Below, one piece after another: positions 35,666 through 47,657 of a DNA stretch of 64,000 bases. The notes under the pieces are model-generated. The model was not told the DNA's origin. It searched no databases and was given only the letters and a program-made list of their open reading frames with translations. The stretch is from the NCBI GenBank assembly GCA_019321725.1, contig CM033118.1, positions 17,014,071-17,078,070 of the forward strand. The letters are read 5' to 3'. Source of the stretch: Paulownia fortunei (lineage: Eukaryota > Streptophyta > Magnoliopsida > Lamiales > Paulowniaceae). The first letter of the stretch is position 1. The number at the start of each line of letters is the position of its first letter. The position numbers and the translations under genes were made by a program.

Positions 35666-38600
35666 AAAGCGGTAATTCATACACGGTGTGTAGTAGTGTA
35701 AGGGGCAAAAGGTATCTTACTAGAAAATAAATTTTGATTTGTACACAAAGAATGTGTCAAAATTTTGTACCAAATCCAAATTTATACTTGGATGTAACAT
35801 TTGAAGGTTAGAACCAAACGAAGCCAAAAAAATTACCAGTTTATCATTGAGATTATCAATTAGTATTCAAATTGTTCTATCCTAAACAAAAGTAATCATT
35901 ACATATTAAGCTGGTTAGATATACAGACTCATAAGGACTTTTCATTTGGGACAAGACTATAGTTGGACATTTCTTAATGTTATTGTGAAATACATTTATT
36001 TATATACTTACTTAATCATCAAAAGATTTAGTTGAATAATTCATACTTCATTTAGGTGAAATTTACTAATTTGCTAGTCGGATAAGTGGGAGCCTAATGC
36101 AAAAGTTTCTCATCATTAACACTTAAGGATTTAAAAGATGTTACACTCAACAATATTTATAAATTGTATATTTCATTATATATTTTACACACATCCATAT
36201 ATATGTGTACATGAATATCTGTGAGTAAACGATGAAATATATATTGGGTACATACAACTAAATGTAATCTTTACAAGATCACAAAATCATGGGTTTAGCA
36301 CTATACATCCTATGTTTCCACATATAAGGAGATACATAGTTTAAGAAAATTGATGACAATAATATTGATAGAAGAAGCTTAGAGAATAAGGAGAGGTACA
36401 ACCAAATGACATGAGTCATAAGGCAAGCCTTGGAAATTTCACTTTTACCCCAAAAGTTTTGTGCCGATGGCAAAATCACCCTCGATGTTTTTTATTTTGT
36501 TAAATCCAATGCTCCTATCACATTCCGACTTCAATTTTTAACAAATTACGTCAATTATTTGTTATATTACCAAATTGCCACTGCATAAAGTAAACTCTAA
36601 TTGAAGCTTTTCCCCTAATTTTCATTTAGTGAAATGTTTGCTCCACCCCCATCCCTTATGAATGGATTGTGTTTGTGCAAGGAAAGAAAAAGAAATTCGA
36701 TTAGCATATTTTTGTCTAAAAGATGCCCGTAATCCAACATTTCAGTTACATGAGTTTTTAAATTCCAATTGTTACTTGTTATAATGACTTTTGAAGAACT
36801 TTACGTCAATAAATTACAATTAGGGTTGGAAAAAAAATAACTATTCGATATTCAATTTAAAATTGCTCGTTAAAAGGTCGTTGAACTCGATTCGTTAAAA
36901 TAACGAATCAAGTTTAAATATATTTTTTTGTTTGATAAATTATAAATCTCGATTTAAGTTCGACTCATTTAATAAAAAAATAATAAAATATGTATACAAA
37001 AATTAAGTTATTAGAACTCAACTAGTGCTCAACTTGATTAAAGGTCATTCGAACTCGATTAGTGCTTGACTTGATTAAAACTCATTCAAACTCGACTTGA
37101 TTAAATATCATTCGAGCTCGATTCGATTTATAATCAAATCAAATTCAACCACAACTTTTGAAAATTAATAAAACTTCAAATAAATTTGAATACTAATATA
37201 TTCGGTGTAAACTTGATTCATTTACTCTCTTAATAAAATTAATATAACTAGATACATGATGGGGCACAGAAGAATTATTGCTGCAAATTGGACTGTGATT
37301 GAGAACCCGAATGGGATTGTGAATTAACAAGAGTTATAATTCAAACTCTAATTTCTATGTAAGTTGATTTATATTTGACTAATTTATATTTCAATGAAAA
37401 TAACCAATCACAAAATAAATATTATAGTAATGCTAATCATATTGACTGCAACAACTAAATTAGATATGAGAATCTTTAGGCATTTTTGCCCTTTTATTCA
37501 AAAGCTCATATCAAACCCTTTTTTTTTTTTTTACCAAACACTCTTTAACTTTATTTTTTTTATCTTTTCACTTTTTTTTTCAAATATTATTCACTTTTTT
37601 TTACTTCTCAATAATCTCTAAATTTAATAATTTTTTAAAAATAAATTTTTTTACAAATACTCCTACAGATAGTATTGTGTCGGCGCTTGTGTGTGCCACT
37701 AAACTTGGCCTCAATAATGTAGTTGACATAATGGTATTTTAAGTGACCAAATTCAACTGTCATATTCATATTGTAGACATCATTTTCATGGTAGTCATCT
37801 ACCTCAATTGTTCCAACCCTCATACCCTCAACCAATCATTTGTCACAAGTAATTGGACTGATTATCAAATTAATTGGAGTTTTTCGCCTTAACGTTCCCA
37901 AAAATCAATCTTAGAAAATTATTCTTTTCTGGTCATTTTCATTACTGTTCTCAATCTGGTTCGAATGGTCCTTAGCATACTAAACTTGCCCTATGTGGGT
38001 TCAGAAAAAGTACGGTTTTTGTTTAAATTACTAACTAAACATTGCATACGTCACATAGTCGAATTTTACATTAATAATAAAACTTCCTTGTACTTATTTG
38101 GATAAGTTTCTATTTATATGGGGTTTTGATTTTTTTTTAATTTATTATAGATTTTTCAAAACTTTCGGTAAAAGAAAAATAGAATCCATCGCCACATACA
38201 AAATAAATTTTGTAAATGAATATAGATATTTTTTTTCCTCCCCACTTGGTTGAAATTCGCATCTCTAATTTTTTTTGTCTAATTTGGATCGTTCAATCCA
38301 AATGCAACCCCACTAATTTTGAGGCGATCGACTTTGAGCCCCTTTATATTATCAACTATTAGTTCAATCATATTAAATAAGATGTACTACATATTAATTT
38401 CAAAGAATCTAAATTGTATATATAAAAAATCTATAGCAAAATTGATATCTCCAAATAAGGGCCATAAAACCAATCCTACAATTTTTTGTTTTTCTTGCTT
38501 GCATTAGAGGCTTCGTATTCAAATTGTGATCCAAATTAAGGTACCATCAAGGGATTGTGTCTCATTTCCCAATCATTAAGAGTTTAGCACAATCCAATGA

Positions 38601-40235
38601 TATTTTTGGGAAACATGTTATGTTAGAGGTGTGCCTTAAACTTTTAACTTGTTTCATTTTTAAAAACATATCATGATTCTAGGAAGTAATTGTAACTTGT
38701 ATTTCCATATATTTTTTAGAGTGAATTTCACTTTAATTTGCCTCCCTCAACTATATGTTTGGTGTCACTTTCTCCCCTCGAATTATGAAAATATGCATTT
38801 TGCCCCCTCCAACAAAAAAAAAAAAAAATGAAATAAATTTTCCAATTTACTCCTCCTTTTAATCTATTCCGAAAAATATTGAAGTTAAGATATGGAAACT
38901 TTAAAAAATTTATTTGAACTTTATAATATAAAGAAACTAATTTAAACTAGATCAACTATTGAATTGGATACTTATTTTACTCCATTAAATATTTATATCT
39001 ATTTAATAAATTAATTTTATTCTTAATTATTATCATTTATTTAGTAATGAATACTGTCAAAAAAAGCTCAAAATCTTGTAAACAAAAAGATACCTCTACT
39101 CGGAATCGACAGAGGTGAGTAGGCAAAAAATACCTAAGGTGCGAAGCAACTCTCCTTTAGGAATTTAGCGAAATAGCTCCATAATTTCAGGAGAATGGAT
39201 AACCCCCACAAAGAGCGTCAAATTGATCAGATCTGGAAGACTGTTTACAAAAATAAAAGTCTTCGTGAAGTCGTAAAACAATGTATGTCGGCTAATACCT
39301 ATCGAATGCGAGTAGGTTAAGGAAGGTGTGACTTGGTCTAGATTCTTATTTTCAAGATCTAAGATTATTCTTTTCATATCTTTTCTTCATTTTCCAAACA
39401 ATGGTTTCAGTCACACTAGCCTCACAACTATTAATTATTTATGGCTATTTATGAAAATTAAAAATATTTTAATTTATTAACTAATATTATTTTTATATAT
39501 ATAAGCTAAAATTTCAACTATGTCATTTTATCATTGGTCTTGTTTAAATTAGTTGATTTATATTATTAAATTCAAATAAAACTTTGAAATTTTAATAATT
39601 TTTGTTCAATATTACCCTAAAAATAATGAAAAAAGGGTAAAATTGAAAAATAAATTATATTTTCTTAATTGGAGGCAACAAGATTTATACTTACATAATT
39701 TGAATGGCAAAGAAAGTGAAATTCACCCAATTTTTTTAATAAATACATATGTGTTTTACATATGTGATTACATTCATACATCTATACCATGGAACACTCC
39801 TACAACTTTTACAGTATCGCAAATAGTATTTTTTTATTAAATGTGAATTTTCTTCTCAAAAAATAAATATTACTTGAAGTAACGATATATACTCCACTAA
39901 CTCATAATCTATACTTTACTTTTGAGGGTGAAAAATCAAAACTTTTACCTTTTGTGATTTGGTCTAAAACTTCATGCTAATTGAAGCACAATATATTTCA
40001 AATTTGGATAGAGGGAGCACTTACATTAATTACATGCCACTCCTCTAAATTTTGTTTACTTAGAAAATGAGCAGTCCGGGTGGATTTTATTGCACATGTA
40101 TTGTTTTAATCTGGTCTTGGATAAATAACAAAATTAAAGAATATCACATGGTCAAGAACCAAAAGTAATGTAATATATCTACTTAAACTGGAGTTTAGCT
40201 TCAATTAAGCTTCATTAGTCAAATAAAAGGTCAAA
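35666..40235. other. AT-rich intergenic DNA
   Basis: No gene recognised. It includes dispersed repeat copy 4 (about 36829-37175) and stretches at 36440-36660 and 38715-38880 of the kind '...TTTCACTTTTACCCC...AAAATCACCCTC', which resemble ends of common plant MITE-like repeats but have no visible partner ends. Confidence 0.55.
36829..37175 (-). repeat. Member of a dispersed AT-rich repeat family (copy 4)
   Basis: The complement contains the AATTTTAAATTGAATATCGAATAG module. The + strand has a run of 25-30 bp sub-repeats built on ACTCGATTAGTGCTTGACTT and CATTCGAACTCGA between about 37010 and 37130. Confidence 0.55.
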
Positions 40236-41022
40236 TGTTAACATAAATTTCGTGTCTGAAAATCAAAACAAATATAGAAACTTGGAGTACAATCTCTAAT
40301 TATATTCCTCTAATTCTTCTATTTAAAAATAACAATTTCTGAAATCTGATTCCTCTAATTCTTCTATTTAATAATAACAATTTCTGAAATCTAAGAACGT
40401 GAAGGTGAAATCGCCACTTATATCTCCTTCAAATCAAAATGCTATTATCTTAAATATAAAAAATTATGGATTTGCAGATTTAAAGGTAGATCGCCACTTC
40501 AATATCCTTTAAGGTTGAATTTGTATTTCTATAACTTCAATTCCTAAGATTACCACTGTAATATCAAATTAAATGCTATAATTTGATGCGCAACTTGGAA
40601 CGAACAACTTGATCTCTACTTTGAATACCTTGAATCTTTTTGGGTTTAATGAGACCTTACTCAGTAACTCCTTAGATTAGTTCTTAAATAATTATCACGT
40701 GAATATGAACTCCCATGATCCCTTTATATAGGTGTTTGAACTAGGAGAGTTAAACATCTTTGATGTAATCTCTTCAATAATATATCTATGATATTAGAGA
40801 GTCAAATATCAATTATATATTATGATTTGATTGACTCACATGCTTGAATCTAACTTGTGAGGCAATTGGATTTTACATAACACCTCAAAATTTAAAATTT
40901 TATTCATATTCTAACAAGATCATATAATTATGGCTCAAATTAACGTGATTGTCCAATAATTTAAACAATGAACAACCTAATCCACTTAAATGACATGTGA
41001 AGAGCAACTTGATTTTTCAAAT
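40236..41022. repeat. LTR copy A (larger part; continues after the nested solo LTR at 43174-43203)
   Basis: Homologous in the same direction to 44043-44245 plus 49363-49977. It carries a private 45-bp tandem duplication (40304-40348 and 40349-40393, unit starting ATTCCTCTAATTCTTCTATT) that copy B lacks. Confidence 0.8.
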
Positions 41023-43168
41023 TGTTGGGTTCGCGCGATCCCGGGAAACGTATACGTAGCGGAATTTTTTTTTTTTTTTCAAAAACATAAATATATATTA
41101 CATCACATATAATTAAAATGAATCTCGAAACCCTTTCGCGATTATTCAGTTGTGCGTTTTCTGATAGTTAAAATAAAAATATTTCAGAAACTATTACCTT
41201 GATTTGCATTCCGGCTGATGTAGGGATTGAAACGATTCAAATCGTTATCCCTGCATGAAAGTATCTCCATGTTCTTCAATTCAAAACCCCTTTGATTAAA
41301 ATCTGATTCACTTCTAGGATCCCAAATGTTATCCTCTAACGGTATCCACATCTTGGATGCCCACTCGCAACCGAATCCTATGCTAGTAGTTTTCGATTTC
41401 GATAATTCTATCCTAGAACGATTTTATTTGGAACAAGAATACACTAACAATTAGTATTTTAGGTATTTAATTTAATTCATAATACAACAATTAAATCAAG
41501 AATTAAACTAGATAAAAGGTTGGTGAACTTTTGGAGATTGAAAGGAAAGGAGAGATGAATTTTTGGGGATGAAAGAAAACTATTTTTCTTCACTAAAATC
41601 TGCAATTAAAATCCCCATAAAAATATCCAAGAAGATTGTCAATCAAGACTATCACAAGTTCTTTCTATATAGGACTCTTCTTCATTTCTTATCTCCAACT
41701 CTTTTGGTAAGTTTCCTTATCCCATAAGGACTTTCCTTTTTCTTTATTACCTCATAAAAATTGAATTCTCAATTCAACTTCCTCTAGCAATTGGATTCCC
41801 AATCCAATTTCCTAATGGGCTTCCTACAAGCCCACACCTAATAGGCCTAGGCCTAAGTAATCAATTAGGCTCTACTTTAATTGATCCAATCAATTAAATT
41901 AATTTATTTAATTAATTAGGCCCATCTTACTTAATTGATCCAATCAATTAATTAAATATTTCAATTTGGCTTCCTAATCTAATTAGGTCCAATCAATTAA
42001 TCTAATTAATTAATTGAATTAATTCCATACTTGAATTAATTTAACCCCATTAATTAATCACATTAATTAATTTAATCCAACACTTGGATTAATTTCTAGG
42101 CTAGAAATGGACTTGTCCAAGTTTTGTGTGTGACCCCTTAGGTTCACTTTAAACTAGTCGTGGGCTCACAACTCTTGTGACTTAGTTGAACAATTAATTG
42201 TTCTAATTAATTAATTCAATTAATTAATTCTCTTGAAATTAACTCATTAATTCCAAGAACCCACAAGACATGGGAAACATCTAGCAATGTATCATGACTC
42301 CTAGTCTAAGGTGAATGTGCAAACCTATTTCAATTACGAATACCATGCAAGTACGGTTCTTCCGTCATCTAATCTCCCGATTGAGCCTAGGGCATGGATG
42401 TTAAGTCGAAATCCTATTAACTCAATAACAATGTTTCCATTCCTAATAGCTTGACTCGATGATGAATAATTAGAAAATCCCACGTCTAATTTTCATCCAA
42501 CCTTGGCCAAGGATTTTAGAGTCAAGTACAGTGGAACACATAGGAGATTCACCTATTCATCTAGATATGTGACGGATCCTTTGTTGGCCACTCATTAATC
42601 TCCATACATGAAGATGTTACACCCAATATAAACCCCTTGTGATTGTCATGCAATCGAAAAATATATCAAAGTACAACATGTCATGCACAAGGTTATCATG
42701 GTGCCTCAAGTCCAAGGACTAATTCTTGCACTATCGTAATGAGAAAATTCTCATTCGATAATAGTATATATCCATTTGGAATTTTTCAGGTGGGATTGTT
42801 CAGTGTACTTGTTCCCAACAAGCACCCGCATACATGCACTAGTGTCTCCACACCAATACCTATGGAATAAGGCATCCTCCTTTCGAGCCTGCATCGTATG
42901 CGCAAGTTTCAATGGGATCAATGATGTCCTATCTCATTAATCCTTAACTTGAAACGTTTTAAGATCACAGCCTTAGAGGCATATTCCACGATCACCATCA
43001 TATGCGCAACCATGCCCCATAGCTATGTGTGATCTAAGGACTTTATCTAATTCTTATGATGAATTTAAGATAAAGATTGCCATTTAAATGATATTAATAT
43101 AAATAAGAATGATTCGCAAGAGTACAAGAACGATCAGAATAATTGGCACGCCGGGCATTACTCTAACA
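41023..43168. mobile_element. Solo LTR, 2146 bp, inserted in LTR copy A
   Basis: Begins TGTTGGGTTCGCGCGATCCC and ends GGGCATTACTCTAACA, so TG...CA with TGTT/AACA inverted ends. It is flanked by a perfect 5-bp target duplication CAAAT at 41018-41022 and 43169-43173. I see no second copy of its start inside, no primer-binding site and no coding sequence, so this is one long LTR left by recombination rather than a full element. LTRs of this size are known in SIRE/Maximus-type Copia and some Gypsy elements; the family is not assigned. The + ORFs inside it are short and unlikely to be real. Confidence 0.8.
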
Positions 43169-43203
43169 CAAATGATATCCAACAAAAAATTTCATATCCT
43201 ACA

Positions 43204-44042
43204 AATGGCCCTATCAAAACTTGTTCATGTACGTCTAGTTCAACTAGGTAAAGAAGTGAACATGTTTTTTGACATTGCTTTCTTTTCATGAGATTTTTGT
43301 TTCCAACATGTGACTCAACTTGAAGCTAGATTTCAAACTACATGCATACCTCATCGAGAGGAAAAAGTCATTATGTAGTTCAGTTGATTTATTGGAACTT
43401 ATAGACAGTTTAAATTTGTATTAAGGAATTTTTAAATTAAAAATTATTTAAATTCGTATTAAAGAGTTGTAAGCTTGAATTTGTTGATTGTTTAGACTCA
43501 TATTTTTTCGTTGATAAAATTTTTCTAGTGATTACGGAAAACAAGACGATCTCAAGTTAATTGATTTCCTTGCTTGAATTGCATTTAGTTGTACCTGAGA
43601 CTTCTTGCTGCAAATTCATTTGATATCGGAACTCATTCAAATTTGTTAAAAAGTTTCTTGAGTTGATTTTCGCGTGCTTGAACATGGTTCATTATATTGT
43701 TATTAATGATACAACATGGTCATCAATGATGCAACATATGTTTCTAATGAAGTGGTTTGGACCTTCGTAATTGTTAGTAATTTCACCATAAGAGCTTGTT
43801 GAAGATTCTTAGTCATTGTTGTTCTCCATAGATTCTTGCTTTGGCCCTAGTTTCATTAGAATTTAGAGGTAACACAAAAGCATCATTTTGTTTTTTAAGA
43901 ATAGACGCTTCATGGATTGGCATAAGATATTTAAAATTTATGAAGTTGGAGTAATTGTCTACATCTCCATTTAACCTTTCAATTCGATTTGTGAAGAGAA
44001 GATATGAAAGACAGATATTATTCCATTGGGGGTGCCAAAATT
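43204..44042. other. Internal region of the nested LTR element, non-coding
   Basis: 839 bp between the two LTRs. No gag or pol similarity and only short ORFs. This identifies the element as a non-autonomous derivative mobilised in trans. Confidence 0.65.
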
Positions 44043-44254
44043 TGTAGGCATAAATTATGTATTTGAAAATCAAAACACACAAAAAAAGTGATAAATTAGA
44101 ATTTATTGTCTGACTTAGAAATTTGGAGTACAATCTATAATTCTAATTTTATTGTTCTTCTCTTAAACAATAATAATGTTAATTTATTTCTAATTGCATC
44201 TTTGATTTGTTATTTTGCAGTTATGGTTGGAAAAACACCTGAAGACACTATAGC

Positions 44255-44710
44255 AAACGCGATTTTTAGCGACGAAATATTTTATCGCTAAGTAATATTT
44301 GCGACGAATATTTTTCGTCGCTAATATCGTCGTTATAAGAGCGTCGTCCCTACACTTAGCGAGGAAACTAGCGTTTTTCATCGTTAAGTTAGCGACGATT
44401 TTTGTTTGCGGCTAAGATAACAATTTTCGTCGCTAAAATTAATATTAGCGATGAATTGGTGGAAGATTTTTCGTCGTTAAATTAAAAATATATAAAAAAA
44501 AATTAAAGTTCGCCACGAAGTACACATAAAAGTATTTGGCGGCGAAATTTTTAATAGCTTCGTCGCAAAAGTTTTAAAAAAAAAATAAAAAAATACTTTA
44601 GCGATGAAATTAAGATTTTTCGTCGCTAAGTTAGCGACGAGAAAACAAAATTCGTCGCCAATATGATTGTCTTTTAGCGACGAAAGGTCTAAATTTCGTC
44701 GCTAATGTTC
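44255..44710. repeat. Left subterminal repeat array of the CACTA element
   Basis: At least a dozen copies of TTAGCGACGAAA or its complement TTTCGTCGCTAA, several diverged (GCGATGAAA, GCGACGATT), in both orientations, so the region can fold extensively. In En/Spm such arrays are TNPA binding sites. Confidence 0.85.
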
Positions 44711-45037
44711 AGTATTTTTTTTAAATATTTTTTATTATTTTAATTATTTCTCCATAATTTTGCAACCTGTTTTTTCAACCCATAACAGTCACAACCCCAT
44801 TACAATAACCACAACCATTAAACTTCCAACAACTATTAAAATTTAATAAATTAAACCCAATAAAACGACACATTAAACATACATACAATAAAATATTTAA
44901 TATACACATTTAACAAAATATAATAAAATACAATCTTATATACTTAAACTATACTATAACTGTGGAGGTGGCGGAGCTGAGGATGGGGGCTACTGAACAA
45001 GCGACTGTAGTAGATTTGGAGCTATCTTCTCAAAAGC

Positions 45038-46690
45038 CTATATCATCACATAATGGTCGACTTTCATCGTTTGTAATTCATTCCTGGTGCTCTGCAGCTC
45101 ATTCTGTGTGAACTCCAGCTGCTCCCTAAGTTGTGCATTAGTCGATTTGGACGATGATGCATCAGAAGAAGTAGACCTGAGAGGTTTAGACCCATTTCCA
45201 AGCCCATGTATGTACCCCAAACGTGTACCGAGAACCTGATCACATACTCTATCTGCAATATGTATGTCATCCAGATGGTGAACGTCATCCCCGGTATCTG
45301 TTTCAGTCTGAGTTTGATTCTGTGTCTGTCGATACTCCTGTCGAAGTCGCACCATCTCATCTTAAAATTAATAAATATGTTAAAAACTTAAATATATAGT
45401 TCAAAATATTACATAAAACCAAAATAACTAAATGTATTCAATACTTACATATGCACTCTCAGCTCTCTCTCCTATCCACCCTTTCGTTGAGTTATAGTGT
45501 GTTTCATTAAAGGCGGTGATGCGGTCCTTTCTACTAGATCCATCGGCCTGCAAATAATATTTCATTACATTAAAGACGAATCAATTAATAAGTTAATGCT
45601 TAACTAAATAGTTTACACTTACACCATCGTAACTATATTGCAGAAAAAACTTTGAACCTCCACGATGATTGTATGGCAACTTAGCACGATTTGTGGAGTT
45701 GATTTCTAAATGTCTCTGCAAAAAAAAGGTTAATTTGTAATGAAAAAAATTAATTAATACTAAATATAAGATTTAACTAAGTTACATAACTATATGAGTT
45801 CTTCATGTTGATAGTAGATAAATAAATCTAAGTAAAGAAACAAGAAATAGTAAATATGAATAAGATGGTGATAGTAGATAAGTGAACAAGTGTAATACAT
45901 AGTACCTCATTTAGTCACCATTTTAGCTAAAACAAGGTGAAATACTATTATCTTAAATTCATCAGACTCGAACAATCTGCACAAATACTCCCAATCCACC
46001 GAAATCTCACACAAATCATTGGGCAATTTATTTTAATCGATCATCCAAGATAGGTGCGTGAGACTCTTGTAATATTTGTATATCTTCTGGCGGTGGTCGC
46101 GGTATCGGACACTCATTAGTTTATCGGCTTCATTCCTAATCGACTCTGGTCCTGTACCAAAGTCTACAGTAAATATATCCTATAAAAAAAATGATTATTC
46201 AACATTTAACATATAAAATAGAACTTAAACTAATAAATACAATTTGAATACTTATACTAATCAATAACCGATCAAAAATAGGCCGTTTTTGCTCCTCCGT
46301 AATCTTTCTCCAATCAGTCACTTGGAGCGGTGCAAACTTCTTCACAGCAACACCGAACTCGGTCATAAAAGATGCCGTATTTGTCCCTATAGGACGACCA
46401 TGACACTTGTGAAATGTGAGGGGGATCTTTCCCCTGGATTCTAACTGGCGTCTAAGCCGATCTCCATGCGTTGCTCGTGTCTCTCTATATTTCTTTTGTG
46501 TAGGAGCTGCAAAACATTAACAAAAGTGTTAGATAATTGTTCAACATAATTATTATATAACAAAAATAATAAGAAAGATTTATCAAATGAAACAAACCAT
46601 CAAATGTATCCTCCATATGCATGTTTGTAGAAGTTGGATCAATAACGGGTTGATCCTCAATTCGTTTAGAAGGCATACCTACAAAAGACA
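45038..46690 (-). pseudogene. CACTA ORF1 / Transposase_24 (TNPA-like) pseudogene
   Basis: Read on minus, the order is: MPSKRIEDQPVIDPTSTNMH near 46680; then PTQKKYRETRATHGDRLRRQ...GRPIGTNTASFMTEFGVAVKKFAP...WRKITEEQKRPIFDRLL (about 46510-46265); then VDFGTGPESIRNEADKLM...YYKSLTHLSWMID, a TAA, then NDLCEISVDWEYLCRLFESDEF (about 46180-45950). After that come RHLEINSTNRAKLPYNHRGG (about 45715), ADGSSRKDRITAFNETHYNS (about 45545) and a last exon starting MVRLRQEYRQ (45355-45038) with a Gln-rich coiled-coil tail. This is the plant Transposase_24 (Ptta/En/Spm) layout, with introns. The in-frame TAA near 46035 breaks it unless splicing removes it. It would bind the subterminal motifs if functional. 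Confidence 0.8.
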
Positions 46691-46961
46691 AACATCTGGT
46701 TAGACACATAATAATTAATACAATTTTTATTTAAGCTATTTAAAAAACTTACTGTCCAGCTGTAGTAAGAGGTAAATCAGATGGTACAACAACTGCTAGC
46801 GAGTGACTAAAAAAAATAAAATTCATTTATTAAACTCATTCAAAAGATATAAATACCAGACATTTAATGAGACAACTAACATATTATTCAATGGAGCTAA
46901 ATAAGTAAAAAATGCTTAACAAATTGAAGTAAAATAAATGTTAATAGTTGATACCATAAAA

Positions 46962-47657
46962 TTAGTGAGTATCATCATCAGATAGAAATGTTTGCTCTTC
47001 TTCATTACTCTCTAATTCAGTGTCCTCGTCTTTATCATTAATGAAATTATGCATGTTCTTAGAGAACCCTGATTGTGTATCCAATAATTCTACATATTGA
47101 GGCTGAATATCTACTCTGTAAAGATGTGGAATTTCTAAATTATCACGAACCATTAAGCTTATATCATCTGATGAAATTTTCTAATTAGGCTCATTGTTAG
47201 AACTGCTTTGTGGTTCAAGTTCGTCGCTATTATCATCTTCCTTTTCGATCACTTCATATATTTCTCAATGTTGAACCTTTTGCACAACTTTCCAAGACCC
47301 TCTATGTTTTATATCATCCAAGTAATAAACTTGTCTAGCTTGAGTTACCAAAATAAATGGGTCATCATCGTACCATATCTTAGATGTATCAATACATGTA
47401 AGACCAAACTCTTGCACGACTGATTTATTTTTTGGGTTATACTGAAACCAATCACACCAGAATAAGTGTACCTTATATCCTGATGCGTAAAACAGAATTA
47501 CAACATCCTTCAAAACTCTAAAAAAATCTAAATTTTCCCCATTATCGGATGATCGTACACTAACTCCACTATTTTGAGTAGTCCGACGAATATCACGAGA
47601 AATTATTTGGTACCGAATACCATTAACAATACAAGCATCTGGTCGGTTATCGTAGAC
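46962..47657 (-). pseudogene. C-terminal remnant of CACTA transposase TNP2 (DUF4216)
   Basis: A continuous minus frame from 47657 reads NGIRYQIISRDIRRTTQNSG, then LKDVVILFYASGYKVHLFWC, then GLTCIDTSKIWYDDDPFILV and TQARQVYYLDDI, ending QKVQH near 47265. These are the hallmarks of DUF4216 (TQNSG, LFxCDWF, DPFILxxQAxQVYY). A second piece (46962-47153, MVRDNLEIPHLYRVDIQPQY..., acidic end) is the usual TNP2 tail. The catalytic Transposase_21 region and DUF4218 are absent; unrelated non-coding DNA starts at about 47658. The element cannot supply its own TNP2. Confidence 0.82.
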
